This document shows positions 54,266 to 63,940 of a stretch of 64,000 nucleotides of DNA, in pieces (position 1 is the first letter of the stretch; the number at the start of each line of letters is the position of its first letter). The stretch covers positions 1-64,000 of the forward strand of contig CASIAN010000024.1 of assembly GCA_949372595.1 (NCBI GenBank), in the 5' to 3' direction. The notes under the pieces are model-generated. The model did no database searches, was not told where the DNA came from, and worked only from the letters and a program-made list of their open reading frames with translations. A program made the translations under genes and the position numbers. Origin of the DNA: CPC320 sp002336405 (GTDB lineage Bacteria > Pseudomonadota > Alphaproteobacteria > Rhodobacterales > Rhodobacteraceae).

Positions 54266-54402
54266 GTCGACCCTCCTTTACAGAAAGGTCCCGGCGTTCA
54301 GGACGGAGCGGGGCAAAATGTGCAAAAATTCGGCGACGCCATCGCTGAACCCCTGCAGCAGTTTTCAGCTAAGACACATCATATAGCAAGCATATTCTCA
54401 GA

Positions 54403-55212
54403 CTAAGCAAAAAACGCTTGGGTCAGAGCCGATTGAGGATAGACCATATCCTCGATCACATTGAAATGATGCTGGCCCGCGCTGATTACATGCCCCGGAT
54501 CAGTCTGCCCCAGATCAGTCTGCCACGCCTCGACCAACCAGCGCGCCTGATCCAAAAAAACAGGCCGCTCCTCGGCGCCGACCCAAACGGTCACTGGCAG
54601 CTTTGGGGCCTGTTGCAACACCGGACTTTCAGCAGCAGCCTGAGCCGCGTTCATTCCAAACTGCGCGTTCATCGCGGTCTGTAGCAAAGGCCGCAGATCC
54701 GCGACCGGCGAGATCGGCACCACCCGTTGCACCCGATGCATCACAGCGTTGGGCAGCATGCCAGGTGCCAGCATCCGCGCCACCAGATGACCACCCGCCG
54801 AATGCCCACTGAGCACAAGCCCACCATCAACACGCCCCGCCGCACAGATAACAGCCTGAACAATTTGCTGGGTGATCTGGGCAATCGTCACCTCGGGGCA
54901 CAAATCATAGGACGGCATCGCCACCGCCCAGCCGTGTTGCAGCGGTCCAGCCGCCAGATGCGACCAGTAAGATTTGTCAAATTTCAACCAATAGCCACCG
55001 TGCACAAACATCAATAGGCCCTGTGGCGCCCTTTGCGGTAAAAAAAGATCGAAACGAGACCTTGCGCTTTGGCCATAGGATATATCCAATTCTGCCCGTC
55101 TGGCAGATATCATCTCGCCTCGGAAATCCGCCGCCTTTTGTCGCCAGCGTTCCGGATAGGCCGCAGCACCAGGAATATGGGCGGCATTCGCGTATGCGTC
55201 ATCAAAATCCAT
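54403..55212 (-). CDS. Alpha/beta hydrolase, kynurenine-formamidase-like
   Basis: The 269-residue enzyme has the oxyanion motif HGGYWLKFDKSYWS (about residue 91), the nucleophile elbow GHSAGGHLVARML (about 139) and a late His (AGQHHFNVIE). HGGYW with GHSAGG is typical of the esterase/arylformamidase group that includes kynurenine formamidase. The start MDFDDAYANAAHIPGA also fits that group. The true substrate is uncertain, since no other tryptophan-degradation gene is near. It lies on the same strand as creatinase with a gap of about 140 bases, so it may be separately transcribed. Confidence 0.75.
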   Translation of the reverse strand: MDFDDAYANAAHIPGAAAYPERWRQKAADFRGEMISARRAELDISYGQSARSRFDLFLPQRAPQGLLMFVHGGYWLKFDKSYWSHLAAGPLQHGWAVAMPSYDLCPEVTIAQITQQIVQAVICAAGRVDGGLVLSGHSAGGHLVARMLAPGMLPNAVMHRVQRVVPISPVADLRPLLQTAMNAQFGMNAAQAAAESPVLQQAPKLPVTVWVGAEERPVFLDQARWLVEAWQTDLGQTDPGHVISAGQHHFNVIEDMVYPQSALTQAFFA

Positions 55213-55293
55213 TGGACCGGTTCCTTTTCAAAGCTGGACAATTATATGTAGACTTGAAATGACATAATGAGAACTTTTTTCAGGAGTGCGGTG

Positions 55294-56772
55294 ATGTTAG
55301 ATGATACGACAAATTTACGGTCTCTATTAAAAGACCCCAGCCTGCTTGCCACGCAGGGCTATTTGGCAGGCGATTGGGTGGATGGCGAGGATGGCGCAAC
55401 CTTTAAGGTGCTGAACCCGGCCCGCGGTGACGTGGTGGCCAATGTCGCAGATTTCAGTCGGGCGCAAACCGCCGACGCAATTGCAAAAGCCGAAATTGCC
55501 CAAAAATCTTGGGCTGCCCACACCGGCAAGGAACGTGCCAACATCCTGCGCCGCTGGTACGATCTTATGATGGAAAACGCCGATGATCTGGCCATCATTC
55601 TGACCGCAGAACAAGGCAAACCGCTGGCCGAGGCCAAAGGCGAAATCGGCTATGGCGCATCTTTCATCGAATTTTTCGCCGAAGAGGCCAAGCGGATTTA
55701 TGGCGAGACCATTCCCGGGCATCAGCCGGACAAGCGGATCACGGTGATCAAACAACCCATCGGGGTTGCCGCCTCGATCACCCCGTGGAATTTCCCCAAT
55801 GCGATGATAACCCGCAAAGCCGCCCCAGCACTGGCTGCGGGCTGTGCCTTTGTCGCACGCCCAGCCAAAGAAACGCCACTATCGGCGCTGGTCATGGGTG
55901 TTTTGGCCGACCGCGCTGGCATCCCTAAAGGCGTGTTGTCGATCATTCCCTCGACCAAGTCCTCTGCGATCGGCAAAGAATTTTGTGAAAACCCGATCGT
56001 GCGCAAACTGACCTTTACCGGATCGACCGAAATCGGCCGCATCCTGCTGCGGCAAGCCGCCGATCAGGTAATGAAATGCTCAATGGAACTGGGCGGCAAT
56101 GCCCCTTTTATCGTGTTTGACGATGCAGATCTTGATGCCGCCGTCGAAGGCGCGATCATGTGCAAGTTTCGCAACAATGGCCAAACCTGCGTCTGCGCCA
56201 ACCGGATTTATGTGCAATCCGGCATCTATGATGCCTTTGCTGAAAAACTTGCCGCCGCCGTTGGCAAAATGAAGGTCGGCGACGGACTTCAGGCTGGCAC
56301 CGCGCTGGGGCCGCTCATTAATGCCGAAGCAATGGTCAAGGTGCAAGAGCATATCACCGATGCCACAGCAAAAGGCGGTCAGGTCATTTTGGGGAGTGAG
56401 GCCCATCAAGGCCCTGGTCATTTTCTGCCACCTACGATCGTCACCGGGGCGACCCGCGATATGGCCGTCGCGACGGAAGAGACCTTCGGCCCCTTTGCAG
56501 CGCTGTTTAGGTTTGAGGATGAAGACGAGGTCATCGCATTGGCAAATGACACAATATTCGGCTTGGCCAGCTATTTTTATGCCAAGGATTTATCGCGCGT
56601 CTACAAGGTTGCCGAGGCGTTGGAATATGGCATTGTCGGCGTGAACACGGGTATTATCTCAACCGAAGTGGCACCGTTTGGCGGCGTCAAACAATCAGGA
56701 TTAGGCCGGGAAGGCAGCCACCACGGCATCGAAGATTACCTCGAGATGAAATACATCTGCATGTCGGTGTAA
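55294..56772 (+). CDS. gabD: Succinate-semialdehyde dehydrogenase
   Basis: The 492-residue NAD(P)-dependent aldehyde dehydrogenase has ITPWNFPNAMITRKAAPALAAG, FTGSTEIGRILL, the active-site Glu in MELGGNAPFIVFDDADLD and the catalytic Cys in NNGQTCVCANRIYVQ. The initial NLRSLLKDPSLL and YLAGDWVDGEDGATFKVLNPA and the final SGLGREGSHHGIEDYLEMKYIC are typical of GabD. The start at 55294 has AGGAG upstream; 55267 is a longer possibility. A related semialdehyde, such as glutarate semialdehyde, remains possible. Confidence 0.85.
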   Translation: MLDDTTNLRSLLKDPSLLATQGYLAGDWVDGEDGATFKVLNPARGDVVANVADFSRAQTADAIAKAEIAQKSWAAHTGKERANILRRWYDLMMENADDLAIILTAEQGKPLAEAKGEIGYGASFIEFFAEEAKRIYGETIPGHQPDKRITVIKQPIGVAASITPWNFPNAMITRKAAPALAAGCAFVARPAKETPLSALVMGVLADRAGIPKGVLSIIPSTKSSAIGKEFCENPIVRKLTFTGSTEIGRILLRQAADQVMKCSMELGGNAPFIVFDDADLDAAVEGAIMCKFRNNGQTCVCANRIYVQSGIYDAFAEKLAAAVGKMKVGDGLQAGTALGPLINAEAMVKVQEHITDATAKGGQVILGSEAHQGPGHFLPPTIVTGATRDMAVATEETFGPFAALFRFEDEDEVIALANDTIFGLASYFYAKDLSRVYKVAEALEYGIVGVNTGIISTEVAPFGGVKQSGLGREGSHHGIEDYLEMKYICMSV

Positions 56773-56801
56773 ACACACCAACCGGCATTTTTCATGATTT
56801 T

Positions 56802-56830
56802 CGCCGGATCGGGATGACCCAGATCCGGCG
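56802..56830. repeat. Inverted repeat after gabD
   Basis: CGCCGGATCGGG and CCC-A-GATCCGGCG form a near-perfect hairpin with a 4-base loop and one bulge. No T-run follows, so it may be a weak terminator or an mRNA 3' stabiliser. Confidence 0.5.
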
Positions 56831-56862
56831 TGACCTCCAGATTTCGACCGCATTGGTCACAA

Positions 56863-57267
56863 AAATTTTTATGCACTGGCCATCAGGTGACCGCGCTGTA
56901 TGAGATCACACCGATTGGCTCATCCGCGCAGCTGACCTCACCACTGCGCTACGGCAAACGGCGAGACACCACCATTCCCGGAGAAATCGGATTTGTCGCG
57001 CTGCGCTATAAACAACCAGGAACCGACCAGAGTGAGGGCATCGAGACACCGATCACCCGAGACAATATCGGGGACGACGGTGATCTGCAGTTTGCCGCGG
57101 CGATCGCCGGCTTTGGCCAGCTTTTGCGCGATCCGCGCTATCTGGGTAATTGGGGATGGAATGCGGCCATTGACTTGGCCAACAATGCGCGCGGTGCCGA
57201 TCGATTTGACTATCGCGCCGCAGCGATAACGCTGATGCGTCTGGCCCAAAGCCTAAATACAACGTGA
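56863..57267 (+). pseudogene. C-terminal remnant of a YfbK-like VWA protein
   Basis: From about 56884 the frame encodes GHQVTALYEITPIGS, LRYKQPGTDQSEGIETPIT and AAAIAGFGQLLRDPRYLGN, the signature end of YfbK-type proteins (DUF3520 region after the VWA domain). Full proteins are several hundred residues; here only about 130 remain, and the VWA domain is absent upstream, where gabD and a hairpin occur instead. The residues before GHQ do not match the family. It is a truncated relic with no credible start. Confidence 0.7.
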
Positions 57268-57904
57268 GGTCGGGGCACAACCCTGATCTATGAAGCACGA
57301 GCAAGACGTGTTTTTTTCTTCTGGCCAATACGACTATAATACACCCGCTTTGCCACTGTGATCCATACAGCACTTACCGCCGCGAGACTGTCAGTCGCGT
57401 ACAAGCCTCGCCACCTGCGCACGGCTTGGCTCTGTGGTTCAGGTCTTGACTATGCGCTTGAACCAATCATCAAAGTCAGTGTGTGAAGGCCTGGCTTGCA
57501 AACTCTTGAAGTCTTGTTATCTGGTCGAATGATCGGATTTAAATAGCGTGTCACGGATCAAACTGCCGGTTCTGCAAATTACAAAGCGGCTAAAATATCC
57601 ATTGCAAAAAACCTTATTGGGCGAGGTTTAGCAAACCTTGGCTTACCCTAGTCTTATCAAGACACCATGCCCCATAACACGGGCCAGCCAAACAAGTGAA
57701 GCAACATCACGACAGTGGCCTTTGGTTGAAAAATCCGCAGAATATGAGATTAGCTATATCCAGCACCCAGGCGATAGCGGAAACGCGCCAATATCGACTA
57801 TACTGGCTTTATAATATGGAGATGTTATCATTTTATTCTCGACAGAAACGAATTTCATGCTTTAAGAATTGTCAACAAAAGCAACGAAATGTTGAGTGGG
57901 CACT
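57268..57904. other. Gene-free stretch
   Basis: No supported gene, RNA or element is visible. A short hairpin CACG-N7-CGTG followed by seven T residues near 57297 could be a terminator for the relic upstream. The second half is AT-rich and likely holds the promoter of the next gene. Confidence 0.45.
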
Positions 57905-59053
57905 ATGCCACCTTCTAAGACTATCCGGCTTCATGGGCTAGACGTATTGCGCGCAAGTGCAATGCTGCTTGGCCTCGTTTTTCATGCTCCAATCTTGTAT
58001 TATATTCCCGAAATCGCCGACAGCTTTAAAGACCTTGGCATTTCCAAAGACACGATGCCCGAGATGGAGCTTTGGGTCAGCGTTATTACCCAGTGGATTC
58101 ACAGCTGGCGGATGCCGGTATTCTTCTTAATATCAGGATTTTTCTCGGCGCTTGTGCTACAACGAAACGGCGGCGTTTATTTTTTGAAAGATCGCTTTGT
58201 GCGCATCGGTTTGACACTGATTATTTTTGCAAGCCTGATGGATATACTGGACGGCAATCTGACGGGTAAGTTGGAGCATTTCTGGTTTCTGTATTATCTG
58301 CTGATTATCACGACACTATTTGTACTAATCGTTAGTTTTGGGCGAAACAGCGCGGCAAACCATTTGGCACAAGGGCTGCTTTCGTCGATGCAACGCCGGT
58401 CTGGGTTGATCCCCTTTGCAGCGGGGATGATCCTCGCAAGGATCATCTGTGATTTCATCGATGGTGGGACTGTAAAAATACCCACAACCTATTTTGATAT
58501 CAAGCTTGGCGGATTGATGTATTACACAGTCTGGTTTTTTGCCGGAGCCGGGTTGTTTGCCCGGGTTGCATTTCTGGAAATACTCTGCCAGCGCAGAACC
58601 CTCACCATGCTCGGCATCGCGGCAGTGTTTGTGTTTCCGTTCCACCATGCATATGTCGATGGTTTTTTTGGCCATTTAAGAGATCCCGATATCGGGTTTG
58701 GCGATACGTTAATGGGGTCTTTCTTTGCTGCAACCACAACGTTTCTTTGGAGCCTGTTTACGCTGGGCCTCGCGCATAAATTTATCACGCGTGGCAATGC
58801 GATCATTACCTGGCTGGTTGAATTGTCCTATCCGGTTTATCTGTTTCACCTGCCACCGGTTATCATTCTAAGTGCCCTGCTGATTGGCAGCGGTCTTGGT
58901 CAGGCTACGGTATTTTTTGCAACGATTGCGTTGGCTTTTTGCGTTAGCGTCGGGGTTTATTATGTTTTTGTAAAATTCACCCCACTAGACTGGATTATCA
59001 ACGGACATCGCAAATCATGGCTGAAATTTCCCTTTTCTGCTCGCCGTTCTTAG
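57905..59053 (+). CDS. MdoC/OpgC-like membrane acyltransferase (acyltransferase 3 family)
   Basis: The 382-residue protein has about ten membrane helices and the acyltransferase-3 motifs: LHGLDVLRASAMLLGLVFHAP with the first His, SWRMPVFFLISGFFSALVLQ and RFVRIGLTLI, then a typical C-terminal hydrophobic part with LSYPVYLFHLPPVII. The same motifs occur in OpgC, which adds succinyl groups to periplasmic glucans. The target here is not known. ATG 57905 is preferred over a GTG 9 bases upstream. No glucan synthesis genes are near. Confidence 0.8.
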   Translation: MPPSKTIRLHGLDVLRASAMLLGLVFHAPILYYIPEIADSFKDLGISKDTMPEMELWVSVITQWIHSWRMPVFFLISGFFSALVLQRNGGVYFLKDRFVRIGLTLIIFASLMDILDGNLTGKLEHFWFLYYLLIITTLFVLIVSFGRNSAANHLAQGLLSSMQRRSGLIPFAAGMILARIICDFIDGGTVKIPTTYFDIKLGGLMYYTVWFFAGAGLFARVAFLEILCQRRTLTMLGIAAVFVFPFHHAYVDGFFGHLRDPDIGFGDTLMGSFFAATTTFLWSLFTLGLAHKFITRGNAIITWLVELSYPVYLFHLPPVIILSALLIGSGLGQATVFFATIALAFCVSVGVYYVFVKFTPLDWIINGHRKSWLKFPFSARRS

Positions 59054-59124
59054 GTAGCGCCCACAGCCAATGACTGCGCGCGCATGAGACGGGCAATTGT
59101 ACAGATCAGGCCCGCCATGCACCA

Positions 59125-59892
59125 TTATCGTGGTGCCATACGAATAGCTCCGTCAAGGCGGATCACCTCACCGTTCAGCATTCGATTTTCCATGATATGA
59201 CAAGCCGTAGCGGCAAACTCATCCGGATCACCCAGCCTTGGCGGAAACGGCACTTGCTGGCCCAATGAACTTTGAACATCTTCGGGCAAACCCGCCAGAA
59301 GCGGTGTCAAAAACAGGCCCGGCGCAATAGCGCAGACGCGGATGCCACTGGCGGCAAGATCACGCGCCATAGGCAGCGTCATGCCCACAATACCACCCTT
59401 TGAGGCCGCATAGGCCGCCTGCCCCATCTGCCCTTCGTAGGCCGCAACCGAGGCGGTGTGAACGATCACCCCCCGTTCCCCATCCGGGCTGTCGGCCGGA
59501 CGCTCCTGCATCAGCGCGGCCGCTTGCGACCCACAGATGAAACTACCGGTCAGATTTATGCCAATCACCTTAATAAACAGCGCCGGATCATGGGGCGCGC
59601 CACGGGATACTGTCTTTGCTGCAGGGCCAATACCGGCACAATTCACCAAAATATCCAGACCACCTTGCGCCGATTTCACTGCCGCCATGCCCTGCGAAAC
59701 ACTGGCCGCATCACTGACATCAACCGCATAAAACCTGCCCCCGATCTGTTGGGCAAACACCCTGCCCTGATCCGCATTGGTGTCAAATATGCTCACTTGC
59801 ACCGAAGCCGCCGCCAATCGCCGCGCCACTGCCGCGCCTAACCCCGAGGCCCCACCAGTGATGATTGCGCTTTTTGTTCCGTTTAATTCCAT
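59125..59892 (-). CDS. Short-chain dehydrogenase/reductase, 3-hydroxyacyl-CoA-dehydrogenase type
   Basis: The 255-residue NAD(P)-dependent oxidoreductase has the cofactor motif TGGASGLGAAVARRL, the NCAG motif (DILVNCAGIGPA) and the catalytic Ser-Tyr-Lys set (HTASVAAYEGQMGQAAYAASKGG). PGLFLTPLLAGLPEDV and NGEVIRLDGAIRMAPR resemble type 2 3-hydroxyacyl-CoA dehydrogenase (HSD17B10-like). The substrate cannot be told from the sequence. It is a single gene between acyltransferase and the glycosidase-type protein. Confidence 0.85.
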   Translation of the reverse strand: MELNGTKSAIITGGASGLGAAVARRLAAASVQVSIFDTNADQGRVFAQQIGGRFYAVDVSDAASVSQGMAAVKSAQGGLDILVNCAGIGPAAKTVSRGAPHDPALFIKVIGINLTGSFICGSQAAALMQERPADSPDGERGVIVHTASVAAYEGQMGQAAYAASKGGIVGMTLPMARDLAASGIRVCAIAPGLFLTPLLAGLPEDVQSSLGQQVPFPPRLGDPDEFAATACHIMENRMLNGEVIRLDGAIRMAPR

Positions 59893-59963
59893 CCCCGTTC
59901 TCCCTGTTTTGCACTGGTCGTTTGGCCGCTATGTCACACGTCGCATTTATCAGGGGCCACATT

Positions 59964-60701
59964 TCAAGGCTTTGGCACCACGGTCCCAATAATTGGGCCC
60001 ATCCTGCGCCCCGGATCATCGCGGTTAAGCTGTGGTGAAAAAAGTCGCGAGGCATTGCCATCAAAATACAGCGCCTGCGACACACCGATATGGTCTTTGA
60101 ACAAACTGGCAAACTCATGCAGCGTCACAAAGCCTTTCGACATAACAAAAACAGCCTGCTGTCCGCCTTCGCGCATGCCGACACCATTGCGAATGAAACG
60201 CGACCGACTGTCTTTTAAAAATCGTGGGTGCAGCGCCCCATCAATCACCAGCATCGGACCCGACTGGCTGGCCGACCGGCACACCAGATTGCGGGCCGCA
60301 AACCTCAAGGTCTCGATCACCTCGATGGTCCGGTCGCCAATGCAAAGCACCCCATTGGGCAAAAGCCCAAAATTTCCGGGGCTGGCGCGGGTCAGCAACC
60401 GCATCCGCGTAACACCCTGCTCGACATAATAGCCCACAGGACTGCGATCAGGATGATACATCCCCGCATTCATCGCAAAACTTAATGTAAGGTTTTGTTG
60501 CGCAAGCGCCAAGTTTAGCGTTAAAAAGTCGCCGTATGGTACCGCGTCGGGTGCCCGCAAAAACAACCGAATATCATCATGGCGGATATCCACTGTACAG
60601 GCGGTGTATCCTTGGCCTCGGAACGTCAGTGCTGCGCAGTCTACGGCCCAACTTGGGGCCGCAACAAACAGCAACCAGATCCAGACCGTGACATACCGCA
60701 T
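59964..60701 (-). CDS. Exported phosphodiester-glycosidase-family protein (DUF2233)
   Basis: The 245-residue protein starts with a signal peptide (MRYVTVWIWLLFVAAPSWA). The mature part fits the NAGPA/DUF2233 family: FAMNAGMYHPDRSPVGYYVEQG, NFGLLPNGVLCIGD, SGPMLVIDGALHPRF, FVMSKGFVTLHEFASLF and ALYFDGNASRLF. Relatives remove sugar caps from phosphodiesters; the bacterial substrate is unknown. Its ATG overlaps the rbfA stop (TAATG), so the two are translated from one message. Confidence 0.8.
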   Translation of the reverse strand: MRYVTVWIWLLFVAAPSWAVDCAALTFRGQGYTACTVDIRHDDIRLFLRAPDAVPYGDFLTLNLALAQQNLTLSFAMNAGMYHPDRSPVGYYVEQGVTRMRLLTRASPGNFGLLPNGVLCIGDRTIEVIETLRFAARNLVCRSASQSGPMLVIDGALHPRFLKDSRSRFIRNGVGMREGGQQAVFVMSKGFVTLHEFASLFKDHIGVSQALYFDGNASRLFSPQLNRDDPGRRMGPIIGTVVPKP

Positions 60702-61096
60702 TACGGCTCCAGATCGCGGGTGATATTTTCTTGGGTGAACAGACGGCGACTGTTATCCATCCGGTCAAACGACTCATCGAGGCGAAAGCGAAATTCAGGG
60801 GCATATTTCAGACTGAGTTGCTTGGCGACAGCACGGCGCAACTCACCTTGATTGCGGGCCAAAATCTTGAGCACATCCTCCTGACCGATGCCCCCCAGAG
60901 GCAAAGCGAACACTGTCGCGATCTTAAGATCAGGCGAGGTGCGCACTTCGCCAACCGTGATCGACATCCGTTCCAACTCAGGGTCGTGGATATCGCCGCG
61001 CGCCAAAACGTCAGACAAGGTGCGGCGGATCAATTCCCCCACCCGCAGCTGTCGTTGACTGGGGCCACCGCCCTCATGAAATTTATTCTTTGCCAT
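60701..61096 (-). CDS. rbfA: Ribosome-binding factor A
   Basis: The 131-residue KH-fold protein helps mature the 30S subunit. It has SQRQLRVGELIRRTLSDVLARGDI, MSITVGEVRTSPDLKIATVF, LRRAVAKQLSLKYAPEFRFRLDESFDRM and a short basic end. Length is typical for alphaproteobacteria. It is divergent from dapB, an arrangement seen in Rhodobacterales. Confidence 0.92.
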   Translation of the reverse strand: MAKNKFHEGGGPSQRQLRVGELIRRTLSDVLARGDIHDPELERMSITVGEVRTSPDLKIATVFALPLGGIGQEDVLKILARNQGELRRAVAKQLSLKYAPEFRFRLDESFDRMDNSRRLFTQENITRDLEP

Positions 61097-61180
61097 AAAT
61101 CTCCTCTACGCGCTTGGCGGGGCTTTGCCAAGTCGCAGAAGCTCGGTTATGCAAGGTCACAGCGACCAAGGAGCAGATAA

Positions 61181-61990
61181 ATGAGCGAGATGACCCAAAT
61201 TGTTGTAACCGGAGCCTCAGGCCGTATGGGTCAGATGCTGATCGACACGATCAACCAAAGTGATCGCACCGTGCTGTGCGGCGCTCTTGAACGCCCCGGA
61301 CACCCTTGGGTCGGTCTCGACATAGGTACGGCAATGGGTGGTGCCGCCACCGGAGTTGTCGTCAGCGATGATCCGGACAAAACCTTTGCCACTGCGCATG
61401 CGGTGATCGATTTCACCAGCCCGGCCGCCAGTGTTGCCTTTGCGATCCTCGCAGCCCAGTGCGGTTTGGTGCATGTAATCGGCACCACCGGCCTGTCAGA
61501 AAACGATATCGGCAAAATCAACGCCGCGGCCCAAAAGGCCATTATTGTTCGGGCAGGCAATATGTCGCTTGGGGTTAACCTGCTGGTGCAACTTACCAAG
61601 AAAGTCGCCGCCGCACTGGATGACGATTATGATATCGAGATCATCGAGGCCCATCACAATCAAAAGGTCGACGCTCCTTCGGGAACAGCACTTATGCTGG
61701 GGCAAGCCGCCGCCGATGGTCGCGGTGTGACCCTTGCCGATACCGCGGACAGTGGCCGCGACGGCATCACCGGCGCCCGCAAGAAAGGCGACATCGGGTT
61801 TTCAGCGATTCGCGGTGGTGATATTGTCGGGGAACACGACGTGCTGTTTGCCACTGCCGGAGAACGCATCACCCTGCGCCACGTCGCCAGCGACCGCGCC
61901 GTATTTGCCAGAGGCGCGGTAAAAGCGGCACTTTGGGGCCAAGATAAAGCAGCAGGGGCTTATGACATGCTGGATGTTCTGGGATTGTGA
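61181..61990 (+). CDS. dapB: 4-hydroxy-tetrahydrodipicolinate reductase
   Basis: The 269-residue enzyme of lysine and diaminopimelate synthesis has the NAD(P) motif VTGASGRMGQML, DFTSPAASVAFAILAA, the GTTGLSEND segment, the catalytic EIIEAHHNQKVDAPSGTAL and FSAIRGGDIVGEHDVLFA. AAGGAG lies just before the ATG. The protein is full length. Confidence 0.95.
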   Translation: MSEMTQIVVTGASGRMGQMLIDTINQSDRTVLCGALERPGHPWVGLDIGTAMGGAATGVVVSDDPDKTFATAHAVIDFTSPAASVAFAILAAQCGLVHVIGTTGLSENDIGKINAAAQKAIIVRAGNMSLGVNLLVQLTKKVAAALDDDYDIEIIEAHHNQKVDAPSGTALMLGQAAADGRGVTLADTADSGRDGITGARKKGDIGFSAIRGGDIVGEHDVLFATAGERITLRHVASDRAVFARGAVKAALWGQDKAAGAYDMLDVLGL

Positions 61991-62315
61991 TCTGATCGCG
62001 TACAGTGGTGCGCTTGCTTTGTTGGCTTGAACACCAACAGGCAAAGTCGCTAGGTCTTACACCTTCATCCACCCTTTATTTTACTATATTTCAATCACAT
62101 ATTTTCCGGTGATGTTGCCTTTGGGGCAACAGACTTTTGTCATTGGCACACAAACAAAGGGGCGTAACCATGACGCACCACAGGCTTTAAGTCCTGAGTT
62201 GCCCTCTGCAAAAAACAGCGGCGCATTCGGGCTGCAAGTGCCCTGTGAATTCTGGTGAAATGGTGACAAAAAATCACGATATGCCTTGATGGCGATTAGA
62301 ACATCTTGATAATGA
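61991..62315. other. Intergenic stretch with a doubtful reading frame
   Basis: The minus strand has an open frame (62452-62084) that encodes four cysteines near its end and a stretch IKAYRDFLSPFHQ, but it overlaps the DUF1674 gene in another frame, has no good start after that gene and matches no family I know. It may be a decayed gene. No RNA gene is visible. Confidence 0.35.
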
Positions 62316-62492
62316 TCAAAAATCGATCGCGATGCCCTTTTTCTCCCAATCGCCAAAACGAACCGGGTCTGGTCCGTCGCGGCCACCAAGCTCGACTTGA
62401 CGCTGCTCTTGTTTGGCTTGCAACCGGCGGGCCTGTGCTTCTGCCAGAGCACGCTGAGCAGCTGGGGGTATGGTTTTTTCTTCTTCTCTCAT
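62316..62492 (-). CDS. DUF1674 (SDHAF4-like) small protein
   Basis: This 58-residue protein reads MREEEKTIPPAAQRALAEAQ, then a basic Arg/Lys/Gln helix and the diagnostic end GRDGPDPVRFGDWEKKGIAIDF. That end is the DUF1674 signature shared with the eukaryotic succinate dehydrogenase assembly factor SDHAF4. The bacterial role is probably the same but is not proven here. A gene of this family next to rsmB is common in Rhodobacterales. It is transcribed away from rsmB. Confidence 0.88.
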   Translation of the reverse strand: MREEEKTIPPAAQRALAEAQARRLQAKQEQRQVELGGRDGPDPVRFGDWEKKGIAIDF

Positions 62493-62559
62493 CGGGTCTC
62501 TTTCATCGCTGACGTCCCCTTGATATACTCCACAACCAAATCAGAGCAAGGATACATTC

Positions 62560-63837
62560 ATGTCGTCGTCCCAATCACCGCGTCAAACTGCGGTTTTTTT
62601 ACTCGACCAAGTTTTGGGCGAACGCCGCCTGATGGCGGAACTGCTCTCGTCGAACGCGCTGGAAATGTTAAAACCAGCCGATCGCGCACGCGCCCAGAGG
62701 TTGGCCACAGAGACCTTGCGCGGATTGGAACGCATTGACCGTGTTCTCGAACGCCATCTGCGCAAAAAACCACCGCTGCGGGTGCATAACATTTTGCGGC
62801 TCGCAACGCAGGAACTCTGCAGTGGCGGCGATGCCCATGGCGTAGTCAATGATGCGGTCAGCTTAACAGCAGCCGGCAACCGTACAAAGCATATGAAGGG
62901 TTTGGTCAACGCAGTTTTGCGTAAAGTTGCCGAAAACGGGCCGGCAGACTGGTCCAAACTCCGCGTTCCACGTTTGCCAAACTGGCTGCGCAAACCTCTG
63001 GCAGAGGCCTATGGCAACGAGGTGATTGGGAAAATAGAAGTGGCGCATTTCGCCGGCGCACCGCTGGATCTAACCGCGAAAGGAGATGCCAGACAGCTTG
63101 CAGAACAGCTGGCGGGTCACCTCTTACCGAATGGCTCTGTGCGGCTTGCCACAGGCGGGCAGGTTTCTGCGCTTGCCGGATATGAGACAGGAGACTGGTG
63201 GGTTCAGGATGCCGCTGCCACATTGCCTGCCGCAGTGCTCAACCCGCAACCAGGCGAGCATATTCTCGACATGTGCGCAGCCCCTGGCGGGAAAACCATG
63301 CAATTGGCGGCCAGTGGCGCGGTGGTCACGGCGCTCGACGATTCGGAGACCCGTATGCAACGGGTGAAAGAAAACTTGGCGCGCACCAAGCTGGCGGCAA
63401 CGCTTTGCATAGAAGACGCGCTTGCCCATCGCGGCGGACCTTATGATGCGATCTTATTGGACGCGCCCTGTTCAGCCACCGGAACCATCCGGCGCCATCC
63501 AGACCTGCCACACGCCAAAGATGGCAGCGAGTTTTCAACCTTGATTGATCTGCAGGCGCGCATGATCGATCACGCACTCACCCTGTTGAAACCCGGCGGC
63601 CGGCTGGTGTTTTGCACCTGTTCGCTGCTGCCCGACGAAGGCGAATGCCAAATCGAAGAGGCCTTGACGCGCACGCCCGAACTTTATGTGGATCGGGACA
63701 GCTTGAACCATACATTCATTGATACGCTTTGGCACAGCGACGAGGGCGGGTTGAGACTACGACCTGATTTCTGGTCAAGCCTCGGTGGATTGGACGGGTT
63801 CTACATTGCTGTATTGCGGCGCAATTCAAATCATTGA
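62560..63837 (+). CDS. rsmB: 16S rRNA m5C967 methyltransferase RsmB
   Basis: The 425-residue enzyme has an N-terminal NusB-like helical domain (about residues 1-140, with RAQRLATETLRGLERIDRVL) and a C-terminal Rossmann methyltransferase domain: MCAAPGGKTMQLA (SAM motif I), LLDAPCSATGTIRRHPDL (catalytic Cys in PCSATG) and VFCTCSLLPDEGECQIEEA (second Cys). It modifies C967 of 16S rRNA. The start at 62560 (MSSSQSPRQT) has an AAGGA-type site upstream. Confidence 0.93.
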   Translation: MSSSQSPRQTAVFLLDQVLGERRLMAELLSSNALEMLKPADRARAQRLATETLRGLERIDRVLERHLRKKPPLRVHNILRLATQELCSGGDAHGVVNDAVSLTAAGNRTKHMKGLVNAVLRKVAENGPADWSKLRVPRLPNWLRKPLAEAYGNEVIGKIEVAHFAGAPLDLTAKGDARQLAEQLAGHLLPNGSVRLATGGQVSALAGYETGDWWVQDAAATLPAAVLNPQPGEHILDMCAAPGGKTMQLAASGAVVTALDDSETRMQRVKENLARTKLAATLCIEDALAHRGGPYDAILLDAPCSATGTIRRHPDLPHAKDGSEFSTLIDLQARMIDHALTLLKPGGRLVFCTCSLLPDEGECQIEEALTRTPELYVDRDSLNHTFIDTLWHSDEGGLRLRPDFWSSLGGLDGFYIAVLRRNSNH

Positions 63838-63940
63838 TCTGGCAAGTATGTTAACAAAAGGTTTCGGGGTGGCGGGATGCGCTCCAATAATGCCCTCGTG
63901 CGGAATAAGACTGTAAAAATAAAGTGAGAGAGCTTAAGTC

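Noticed and set aside
62084..62452. Minus-strand gene with a Cys-rich end
   Set aside because: It overlaps the clear DUF1674 gene in another frame, lacks a good start and matches no family. It is noted only as a doubtful frame.
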